Shown in pieces: positions 21,297 through 30,923 of a stretch of 64,000 nt of DNA. How positions within the stretch are numbered: the first letter of the stretch is position 1; each line of letters opens with the position of its first letter. The notes beneath the pieces were generated by a model. That model was not told the origin of the DNA. It was given only the letters and a program-made list of their open reading frames with translations, and searched no databases. The position numbers were made by a program, and so were the translations under genes. The DNA comes from Zea mays (Eukaryota; Streptophyta; Magnoliopsida; Poales; Poaceae), in assembly GCF_902167145.1 (NCBI RefSeq), contig NC_050104.1, positions 13,042,001 to 13,106,000 on the forward strand. The letters run 5' to 3'.

Positions 21297-23189
21297 ATGG
21301 CGCCCAAGCGGAAAGCATCAAGTTCATCCGCTACTGTCATTCCTCCCATCGATCCCAACAGCCAGTTGCCTTTCGCAGGTAACCATATGTCAGTTGTTTC
21401 TGAGTCTGATCTTCTCCACCTCGTGTCCATCGGGGTTCTTCCTCCGAAGGAGCTCTGTCTGCCCTCATTGGTCTACAAGAATTGTCTCTGGCGAACTTTG
21501 ATCAGACTCTTGAGGATATGGTTCCAGAGGATCTGTTATCAGAGCCGACGGATGGTGACGCGATGGATGTTTGTGCTGATGTGTTCGACGTCGGGTTGGG
21601 GTCATCCCGGGCAGCGTCCCGCGCCTCATCAACCTTGGAGCGCGGTCTTGAGGGTCAGGAAACTGACTTGGATTGTCCTGCTCCCATGGAAGTGACTGAG
21701 GGACCTTCAGCCTTAGAGGTGGCTGCTGCAGAGAACTTGGCCCTCAAGGATGGTGTTGGCACTTACCCAGCCCCCGAGGGTGTTGCCGGGGATGATTCGG
21801 CTCGGGTGGGAAGCGCAAGTTGCGACCCAGCCCCCGAGGGTATTGCCGGAGACGATCCGGCTCGAATGGGTAGCGCAAACTATGACCCAGCCCCCGGGGG
21901 TGTCCGAGCGGGGTCTCCCTCTTGTATTTCCATGGATGTTCACGTAGGGTCTCCTCCACACTCTGGTTGCATGGTGGTAGCCCAAGCCTTTGGTCAAGGA
22001 GTCGCTTTAGAGGCTAGCGTACCTGACGACAAAGTTTTGGGCTCTGCTGATGACATTGAATTGGTTCCTGCTGGTTCATTGCAAGTTGCTCCGGGTGGTG
22101 ATCCTACGCAAAGCCATCAATTGATCTCTCACGATTTGGGAGTCCCCTCATTCTTCTCCAATCTCCAGGTACTATGGTCTATTCTAGTCTGACTTTTACA
22201 CCGGATGAACTGCTGCCATTATACTCATCTGCTCTCAATATTAGGCATTGGTGGACGGGATGGCTAGTCAGCTGAAGTTGCAGGGTGCTTCTGTTCCAGA
22301 AAGAGCTTCGTCTCTGGCACGTTGGAATCCGGTGCTGCTTCAACAGCGTGTTTCTGACTTAGAGGCGGCGAATGCTGGTTAGTGCTTTTCTGCTTCCTTT
22401 CGTCTATCTTATTAAACTGCTTCTTAATCTAAACTTTTTGCTTGACCGTTTCTCGCTAGATATGGCTTGGCAGTTTTCTGTTCTTGAAGAGAAACATTCT
22501 CAAAATCAGGCTGAACTGGTCCGGCGGTGCTCTGATTTTGAGGAAAAGTATTCCCAAAGCCAGGCTGAGCTGGCCCAGGTTTCTGCTGCTCTGAACGATG
22601 CCAACATGCTGAACTCTACTCTTCGCGCTCAGCTTGATTCTGAAAAGGTGACCTAAAAGCCCGGGTTTTGTTTTGCCATGTTCTTATTGCTTGCTCGACG
22701 TCTGAAGAAGCTAATTCTTGTTTGCAGGAAGAAAAATGTGCCCTTGTTGCTTCTCGTGACAATCTTGACAAGCTATATCGTGACTCCAGCAACTCGTTGA
22801 CCACCCTGAAGAGGAGTCACCGCTTCACAATGGAGGAGTTAGACAATCATCGCTGTAAGCTGCAGGAATCTTTGGATGACGTGATTCGTCTCAGACAGTC
22901 GATATCGGCTAAAGATGTTGTCATCAAGGAACTGCGTGCTTCCAAGAAGTCCATCACCCAGGAGCTAGAAACCGCTCAGTTGGCTGTCAAGGTTGCTGAA
23001 GAGACTTCCGCTACTCTGAGGGCCCAGCGTGACAGAGCCATGGATAAAGCCATTCGCGCAGGGCGGATCTTGATGAGGAGACCTGGTGCGATTGTTCCCG
23101 ACGACATAAGGGCTGATGTGAACGCTGCTCCTGATTCCTCAAGTCGTCCTTCTTCGTCGATTGCTCCTGAGAAGAATGTTGCAAAATAG
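21297..23189 (+). pseudogene. Antisense spliced coiled-coil gene of the Tat element, one frameshift
   Basis: On the plus strand, MAPKRKASSSS opens at 21297. It carries SESDLLHLVSIGVLPPKELC, which resembles the start of the plant 'putative gypsy type transposon' domain (PF04195). Near 21480 the frame shifts by one base into MSLANFDQTLEDMVPEDLL. That frame runs to a GT donor at 22169. In-phase exons follow at 22245-22377, 22460-22647 and 22728-23189, all with GT-AG borders. The C-terminal half is heptad-like and charged, with repeated SQSQAEL and SQNQAELV blocks (coiled coil). A 20-odd-residue unit (PAPEGVAGDD type) repeats near 21770-21900. Known as extra antisense ORFs in Tat elements; function unknown. 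The frameshift makes this copy probably dead. Confidence 0.55.
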
Positions 23190-23389
23190 AAAAACATTGC
23201 GTGCTTTGAGCGCGCGGTTATCGTGCTTGGATATTTTGTTAGAGGACACCTGCTTGATATTTGAATGCTAACGTTATTCTCATATTGTTTAGAATTCAGC
23301 AGTATCTAAATTTGCAGAAGCAAAATGTTGTGTGATGATTTCGAGACTTCTTCATGGGACATAGAGGTCGTCCCTATATGAGTAATTGT

Positions 23390-23921
23390 AAGCATGTAGA
23401 ACCATCTTAAGTCGTTGCTGACTTAAACCGATTGCTTTTGTTAATAGGGCATAGTAGTCACCCCGAGTTAAGTAAGCGTGAGCATGTTGAACCGTCTTAA
23501 GTCGTTGCCGACTTAAGCCGATTGCTCCGTTAGCAAGGCGTAGTGGTCACCCCGAGTTAAGTAAGCGCGAGCATGTTGCACCGTCTTAAGTCGTTGCCGA
23601 CTTAAGCTGATTGCTGTGTTAGCAGGGCATAGTGGTCACCCTGAGTTAAGTAAGTGCGAGCATGTTGCACCGTCTTAAGTCGTTGTCGACTTAAGCCGAT
23701 TGCTCTGTTAGCAGGGCATAGTGGTCACCCCGAGTTAAGTAAGCGCGAGCATGTTGCACCGTCTTAAGTCATTGTCGACTTAAGCCGATTGCTCTGTTAG
23801 CAGGGCATAGTGGTCACCCCGAGTTAAGTAAGCGCGAGCATGTTGCACCGTCTTAAGTCGTTGCCGACTTAAGCCGATTGCTCTGTTAGCAGGGCATAGT
23901 GGTCACCCCGAGTTAAGTAAG
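23390..23921 (+). repeat. Six-unit 89-bp tandem array with a hairpin in each unit
   Basis: Units start at about 23390, then 23480, 23569, 23658, 23747 and 23836, with an exact 89-bp spacing after the first. Each holds CTTAAGTCG-TTGC-CGACTTAAG, a 9-bp perfect inverted repeat around a 4-base loop, changed by one base in some units. The array lies between the antisense gene's stop and the 3' end of integrase. Confidence 0.92.
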
Positions 23922-24029
23922 AATGCAGGTCGACCATGAACAATATGGGTATTCTTTGAGGTCTCTTTATTGATGATATATTTCCAGTTTATAGAGTACA
24001 TTGTCATCCCGATAGCTTTTGAAATACAG

Positions 24030-27000
24030 CTAGGGGTAAAACTTCCTGAGGTGTTCTATGTTCCATGAGTTTCCAATTTCTGTGCCATCCATCTGAGTGA
24101 GACGATATGATCCCGGCCGAGTGACTTCTGCTACCATGAATGGTCCTTCCCATAGAGGTGACAACTTATGTCGTCCCTCCCCCGTTAGAATTCGGCGGAG
24201 GACGAGATCTCCCACTGCAAAGGATCGACATCGCATGGCCTTATCGTGGTAACGCCTCAAAGTTTGCTGGTACCGTGCTGATTGAATTACTGTGTTTAGC
24301 CGTTCTTCTTCGAGTATATCAACATCCTCCAGCCTAGTAGCCTCGGCTTCTGCTATGCTTTCAAAGACCAACCTTGGCGCCCCAAACTTGAGATCAACAG
24401 GTAGTACTGCCTCTGACCCATAGACCATGAAGAAAGGAGTATTTCCATGCAGAGCTCGACTAGGTTGAGTTCTTAGGCTCCAAACGATGTAGGGCAACTC
24501 CCTTATCCACTTTCCTGCAAACTTTTCATTTTTATCGAAGACTTTTTTCCTGAGTGCCTCCAATATCATCCCGTTAGCTCGTTCAACCTGCCCGTTGGCT
24601 CTTGGGTGTGCCACCGAAGCATATTTGATCTGAATGCTTTTTTGCTCGCAGAAATCGAAGAACTCTGAACTTGTGAAGTTGGATCCTAGGTCAGTTATGA
24701 TACTATTTGGTATTCCGAATCTGAATATTATGTCTTGTATTAATTCCATGGCCTTATCTGAGGTTAAAGAAGCAATGGGTTTGAACTCTATCCATTTAGT
24801 GAATTTGTCAATTGCTACCAGTATATGAGTGTATCCTCCTTGAGCTTTCTTGAAAGGTCCAATAATATCCAGTCCCCAGCATGCGAACGGCCAAGTTACT
24901 GGTATGGTCTGCAGTTGCTGTGCTGGTAGATGTTGTTGCTTTGACAAGTACTGGCAGGCTTCGCACCTCTGAACTAACTCGGCTACATCACTTTTTGCTG
25001 TTGGCCAGTAGAATCCCGACCTGAAGACCTTCCCAACTAGTGTTTTGGATGCTGCGTGTATTCCACACTACCCAGCATGGACCTCATTTAGAAGTTGCTT
25101 CCCAGTAGATGAGAGAATGCATTTCATGAGGATGCCCGATGCACCCCTTCTGTATAGTGTTTCCCCAATGAGTGTGTAGTGAGCTGACTGTCTAGCGATG
25201 CGCTCGGCTGCATTTTTGTCATCTGGTTCCTCTTCATTCTTTATATATCTGATGATCGGCCTTCTCCAGTCATCAGAATCTGACTCTGGTTGGCTCACGG
25301 TATTACATTCTTCTGCCTGATCCAGTGAGATGCTTGGGTGTGGTATTTCTTGTACAAAGACTCTAGGTGGGACCTGAGTTCGACTAGATCCTAGCTTGGA
25401 CAATACATCAGCTATCGTGTTTCGATCTCTTTCTACATGGTGAAATTCCAGACCTTCAAATTTATCTTCTAGTTTCCGGATGGCGGTGCAGTACTTTCCC
25501 ATTGAATCGCTCGAGCAGTCCCATTCTTTGTTTATCTGGCTTATGACTACCAGAGAATCTCCGTATACCATCAGTCTCTTGATGCCCAGTGATGTAGCAA
25601 TGTTCAGTCCATGAATCAGGGCTTCATATTCGGCTGCATTAATAGAGGCCGGAAATAACAACTGGAGAGCATATCTGAGGTGCTCGCCTCCAGGTGCGGT
25701 AAAGAGGATCCCTGCGCCTGCTCCCTGCAGCTTTAACGAGCCGTCAAAATACATTCGCCATACCTCTGCAGTTTCTGGGTTATTTGGTACTTGTTGTTCA
25801 GTCCATTCTGATACGAAATTAACCAATGCTTGAGTTTTGATGGCAGTGCGAGGTCGAAATTCAATGTCATGAGATCCCAGCTCGTAGGCCCACTTGGCTA
25901 TTCTGCCAATGGCTTCCTTGTTATGAAGAATATCCCCTATCGGGAAACCAGTGACCACTATGACTTTGTGGTCGTCAAAGTAGTGATGTAGTTTGCGTGC
26001 AGTTAGAAGTACTGCATATAATAGCTTCTGAACTTGAGGATATTTTTTCTTCGAGGGACCCAGAACCTCACTGATGAAATAAACAGGATGTTGCACTGGG
26101 TAGGCATGTCCTTCTTCTGCTCGCTCGACTACCAACGCGGTGCTCACCACGTGAGTCGTGCAAGAGATATATAGCAGCAAATCTTCAGCTGGTTGAGTCG
26201 ACGTGGCCCGTCGTGGCGGTTTCAGCACTGGTGGTGTTGTCAAGAACTTTTTTAATGCGTCTAGGGCTTCCTGTGCTTCTGAAGTCCACTGAAACTTATC
26301 CACCTCCTTGAGTAGCTTATAAAATGGTAAGCCTTTTTCTCCCAGCCTGGATATGAATCTGCTCAGGGTAGTCATACATCCGGTAAGTCTTTGAACTTTC
26401 TTTTGTGATCGCGGTGCCTCCATTTTCATGATAGCTTCGATCTTCTCTGGATTAGCTTCAATCCCCGGTGGCTAACAATAAACCCGAGTAATTTTCCTGC
26501 TGGTACCCCGAAGACACATTTTTCGGGATTAAGCTTCCATCGATATCGTCGTAGACTGTTGAAAACCAGTTGTAGATCTTCAATGAAATTTTCTGAATTT
26601 TCTGTTTTGATTACCACATCGTCCACATAAGCTTCCACACTCTTGCCCCAGTGATCGGCTAAGCATGTTTGGATGGCTCTCTGATAAGTCGCTCCAGCGT
26701 TTTTGAGGCCGAACGACATGGAGGTATAGCAGAAAGCACCGAATGGAGTGATGAACGCTGTTTTTTCCTCGTCTTCTTTCGCCAGGCTAATCTGATGATA
26801 CCCGGAATAGCAATCCAAGAAAGACAGCACATAACATCCAGCGGTGGAATCTACCACCTGATCTATCCTAGGGAGCCCAAAGGGATCCTTTGGACAGTGT
26901 TTGTTCAGATCCGTGTAGTCGACGCACATGCGCCAATCCACTTTATTCTTTTTGAGTACAAGAACATGGTTGGCTAACTCGGGATGTGACACCTCTCTAA

Positions 27001-27849
27001 TAAATCCAGCCGCGACCAAGCGAGCCAACTCAGCGTGGATGACCTCTCTCTTGTCGGGCGTGAAACGACGTAGTTTTTGCCGAACCGGCCTCGCCTGAGG
27101 ATAGACCTTCAATTTGTGCTCGGCCAGTTCTCTCGGGACTCCCGGCATATCCGCAGGTTGCCATGCAAATACGTCTCGGTTATCTTGCAGGAACTGGACG
27201 AGCACGCCTTCCTATTTGTCATCCAGGCTGGAGCTGATGATGGCAGTCTTGCGTTTGTCAGCGAACCCGAGGTTGATCCTTTTGGTTTCTTCAGTCGGCC
27301 GCATAGAGGTCGCGACTTGTGCTTCATTTGCGGGTACCGTGAGGTCTTCCTCAGGCTTAGAGTTTGCCTGTATAGAAGAAATCGCCGACGGTTTGGTGGT
27401 GAGGGCCGCCTGGATGGCCACTCGAAAACATTCTGCGGCGCCTTGGAAGTCAGCGCGCACAGTTATGATTCCTTGCGGTCCTGACATCTTCAATATCATG
27501 TACGTGTAATATGGAATGGCCATGAATTTTGCCAATCCCGGTCTCCCGATGATAGCATTGTACCCGCAGTCGAAGTTCGCCACTTCGAACCTTAGGAACT
27601 CGGTTCTGTAGTTCTCCGGAGTTCCGAAGGTGACTGGCATGTAGATGTGGCCCAACGGGTATTCTCCTTCAGTCGGCATGATGCCGAAGAAAGGAGTATC
27701 TGACTCATGGAGCTCTTTGAGGTGAACTCCCAAGCCTTAGAGTGTCTGGGGGAAGGTGACATTGATGTTGCTCCCCCGTCCACTAATACCTTCTTCACCC
27801 TGCTCTCTCGGATCACCAGATCGACGAGGAGCGGGTATTTGCCCGGGTG
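24030..27849 (-). pseudogene. Tat pol: protease, RT, RNase H, second RNase H, integrase (broken)
   Basis: Protease: VLVDGG near 27775. RT: WRMCVDYTDLNKHCPKDPFG and YVDD. Then a Ty3-type RNase H, then an archaeal-type RNase H (YFDGS, AEYEAL, YGDSLVVI), the HH-CC zinc region (VHAG, GIH, CEAC), and an integrase core with LDIIGP, TDLGSNF and NGQVERAN. The normal Asn after the second catalytic Asp is Leu. Breaks seen: a one-base shift at about 27770, TAA at 27737-27739, TAG at 27212-27214, a one-base shift near 26460, and TAG at 25068-25070. Several stops look like single-base changes from sense codons. The last integrase part (305 codons to 24030) stays open. Confidence 0.9.
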
Positions 27850-30058
27850 GTCGAAGTTGAGCCATTGATCTGCCCGAGTGAAGGTGATCGGGTGCTCCGA
27901 CCATCGGTACGGAGCGGGAGGACCGGTGGTCGCCACCAATATTTGGCGATCGTTGAGCTTTTGATGTCTTCTGTTCTCCTGCGATCTGTGTCCGCCGAAG
28001 ATGACGTTGACCTCTCTGTCGACGCGCGGGAAGGCTCCGCCTCCTCCCTCCTCCTGTTGTTGGGGTTGTCGCGGTTCTGCTGGTCCTCCCCGCGGCGGAG
28101 GAGGAGGTAGAGGTTGGAAGGGCCGGCCGTGTCCGACGGAGTGCTTGAAGTCTCTGCAATTCCGAAGGGTGTGGCGCATGTCCTTGTGGTACGGGCACTG
28201 GGCGTCGAGGATGTCGTCCAGCGTGCGTTCGCCCCCACGAGGTCCTCCCCGGGCGCGAGAGGCGGGTGGTCCGGCGGCGTGAACTTCTTCGCGAGGCCTC
28301 TTCTCCCAGCGTTTGTCGGGTTGCTGGTTTGTATCGCGTCGTGGTGCTGCCGGCGCAGGCTTCGCTCCTCCGATGAGGTCCTGAGCTCGCTCGTCGGCGG
28401 TGATGTAGAGGTCGGCTTCCCGGAACAGTTGCTCGGAGGTAGTCGGCGCCTTCTGTAATATGGCTCAGACGAAGGCCGAGTCGTTGGATCCTCTGTAGAA
28501 ATCCTCGATCACGGCCGCCTCCGTGACCTCGGGGATACGATTTCTCATGGTCTGGAACCTTTTGAGGTACGACCGGAGAGTTTCGTCCCCCTGGCGCTTG
28601 ATGGACTTGAGGTCCCATGGTTGCGCTGGTTTGTCGGAGAGGGACTGAAAGTTGGCGGTGAAACGTCGACTGAAGTCGCTCCAGTCGTCGATGCAGTGTC
28701 GGGGTAGATGTCGCAGCCATTGCAGCGCGTCTTGCCCGAGGACAATGGGCAAGTATGCGGTCATCACGTCCTTGGACGCCCCAGCAGCTCGAGCAGCGGT
28801 GGTGTAGATGGCCAGCCAACCTCCTGGATCCTGCTTAGGTTCATATTTGTCGACATTGGATACCTTGAAGTTAGGGGGCCATTGAATGGCCCTAAGGCGT
28901 GGAGTAAGTGCAGACACTCCACACGTGTCTTCCTGTTGTCGGGGATGATGTCTGTCCCAGGGAGGAGAGTGGTTGTCGTGGCGCCTCGACCGTCCCCGGG
29001 TGGTTCCGCCAGTCGAGGCCGTCGCCGACTCAGTTCTGGTGGCCTGACTCCGAGCTGGGATGCCATGGTCCCTGTCGTACTCTTCCCGGCGGCGGATCTC
29101 GTTCTCATGTCGTCGTTCACGCGAGGCATTGATGGAGCTCCGCGCGTCCCGGCGACTGTTGATGGCATGTCGTAGGTCGTTCGGCGGGTGAGCGAGAGGT
29201 AGAAGATGGTTGGCTGCTTGAGTGAACAGTCGTCGATAGCCCTCGACGTCGGGAGTCCGAGGGAGCCCATCAGCTATCCGAGCCAGTACTCCTCCGACTT
29301 CACTTGGCGTATTCATGGCTCGGGCGAAGTCGGGGTTCAGGTTGCGCCCGAAGAGTGGATTTTCCCGACGTTGCCTTGCCCCCTGCTCGGCTTGTTCCTG
29401 AGCTCGTCGGCGATCACGCCGTCGAGAATTCCTTCGTTCCCTGAAGACACGTTCCTCTGGAGTCTCTCCTATTTCTGAGACCTCGTCTCGCGAAACAGGC
29501 TGCTCGAGGTCCCGCTCTCCGGCCTCGTGATGTCGCCGGATATTTCGGCGTCGGTTCCTCCGTCGGCGGGATTCCCGCTGAGGAGGTTCCTCTCCGGGTG
29601 CAGTTGGCTCGTCGTCCGAGACGGGGGGCGACTCCACTCTCCTGATGAAGAGGACGTCGGGGTAGAAGGGGGGAGGCTGTCGTGGTGATCTTCTTTCCGT
29701 TCTCCTTTGAGGGCGGAGGCACAGAAAGAACAACCTGCTTCCTTCCGGTTTTATTTGTTTCTTTCTTCCTTGCGATTTGTGTCCATTCTTTCGTCGGAGA
29801 AGTAGACAGTGGAGTTCTCCGGGTCAGCGGGCCCTCGGCCCCTGGCTTGCTGAAGGCGATCTTTTTTCGGAGCGCTGGAGGTTGCGCTTTTCCCTGCCTT
29901 ACTCCGATATTTTCGGAGGTTGCTGGAGGAGATTTCTTCCTTGGCGGATCTGCAATGCGATGTAGAGTTCCTTCCTCATCGGCTACAGATGAGATAGTTC
30001 CGAAGCAGAACACGGATCCGGGGCGGAGGGTGATCTTGCGCTGGAAGGTGACGACCAT
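27850..30058 (-). pseudogene. Tat gag (broken)
   Basis: It probably starts at the ATG ending at 30058 (MVVTFQRK), 47 bp inside the leader, then shifts frame near 29680 into the long frame 29733-28465. That frame has an Arg/Glu-rich head and the capsid-like block GGWLAIYTTAARAAGAS, ALQWLRHLP and DWSDFSRRF. A TGA at 28465-28467 interrupts it, and the same frame then continues through LFREADLYITADERAQ to a Pro/Gly-rich spacer. No clear CCHC knuckle was seen, though CPYHKDMRHTLRNC is a zinc-like relic. Structural protein of the retroelement particle in a live copy. Confidence 0.85.
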
Positions 30059-30104
30059 TGAGCTAGCTTAGATCGGCTACACACCCCCTACCTGGCGCGC
30101 CGGC

Positions 30105-30734
30105 TGTCGGTGTTTTGGGTCCGACCGCACACCCGGGGTTGCCCCTCGAGGTGTTTTTAGGAGTAGGACGATGTTACCGACTGTAGCTCGATGGTTCGTG
30201 TTGGGCGCACGAGAAACTGTGAACAATGATGTACAGGTTCGGGCCGCTTAGAGATGTGTAACACCCTACGTCCTGGCGGGAATGCTTTATGTGGTGGATT
30301 ACAAGGGAACTCTCTAGTATAAGGAACGTAGAGAGTCGAGGTGGATGGCTGAGTAGTGAGATCCATCGTTCTGAAGGGGTGCCCCCTAGGCCTTATATAT
30401 TCGACCGTGGGGCAATACATGCAGATATGATAACAATGCGCACCTAAGAAATAGTGAATCGATTGAGTCTATCTTCCTATAGCTCTGCCGACTCATCCTC
30501 GCTTGGTTCCGTTGTACGGGGTTCCAGCGCGGGAAAGTCGGGTCTCTGTGGTGGTTACTTGCTCGACGTTGTTGGGCCGTCTGGGTTCGCACCGATCCGG
30601 GCTTGTGTCGATCCGCTTCATTGGTCATTCCTCCCAGGCCCACAAAGGGATGACCTTACGATTTATTGGGCCCTTGGGCCTTTCGTGAGTTCTTTTATCC
30701 TTGCAGTGGACCCGGGGAATATCTGTCCCCCACA
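30105..30734 (-). repeat. Right LTR (5' LTR on the coding strand) of the Tat element
   Basis: This is the promoter-bearing LTR for the minus-strand transcript. Reading minus, TATATAAGG lies at about 30392-30400 in complement. It ends with TGTCCCCCACA before the CTATC duplication at 30735-30739. Confidence 0.95.
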
Positions 30735-30739
30735 CTATC

Positions 30740-30920
30740 TGGCTCTCTAAATTAACTCTCTCACTAGCAAAATTTGGCTAGCAACTCTCGCTAGCCAAGC
30801 TAACTTACACGTTGGAGAGTCTATTGGAATGAGATGTTATATATAGAGTTTAATATTTATAGAGAGACAAATAAAAAGTCAAATAGAAAGTTAAAAATAA
30901 AGAGGTTTTTGGAGATGCTC
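30740..30920 (-). mobile_element. Tourist-like MITE, family B, copy 3, right part
   Basis: This is the continuation of 18196-18300 after the retrotransposon. It ends TTTTTGGAGATGCTC, followed by TTA at 30921-30923. Its interior matches the reverse complement of copy 2 (TATATAGAGTTTAAT and the neighbouring GAGAGTCTATTGGA block). Confidence 0.75.
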
Positions 30921-30923
30921 TTA

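Larger units (their letters stand above)
18301..30734 (-). mobile_element. Tat-lineage Ty3/Gypsy LTR retrotransposon, 12.4 kb, coding strand minus
   Basis: Two LTRs of 631 and 630 bp (18301-18931, 30105-30734) are flanked by the duplication CTATC (18296-18300 and 30735-30739). Read on its coding (minus) strand, the LTR starts TGTGGGGGACAG and ends ACACCGACA. The leader after the right LTR reads GCCGGCGCGCCAGGTAGGGG, the probable primer-binding region, and a purine tract AAAGATCGGGGGCT precedes the left LTR. Domain order is gag, protease, RT, RNase H, a second archaeal-type RNase H, integrase, then a long 3' region of about 5 kb with antisense ORFs and tandem repeats. The second RNase H and the antisense ORFs are known marks of the Tat lineage. 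The coding part is broken, so the copy is not autonomous. Confidence 0.93.

Noticed and set aside
23390..23921. CRISPR-like array
   Set aside because: Units are whole 89-bp tandem copies with no variable spacers, inside a plant retrotransposon.
27077..29478. Several plus-strand frames over Tat gag and pol
   Set aside because: They are shadows of the minus-strand gag-pol; unlike the ORFs at 20114 and 21297 they overlap recognisable domains.
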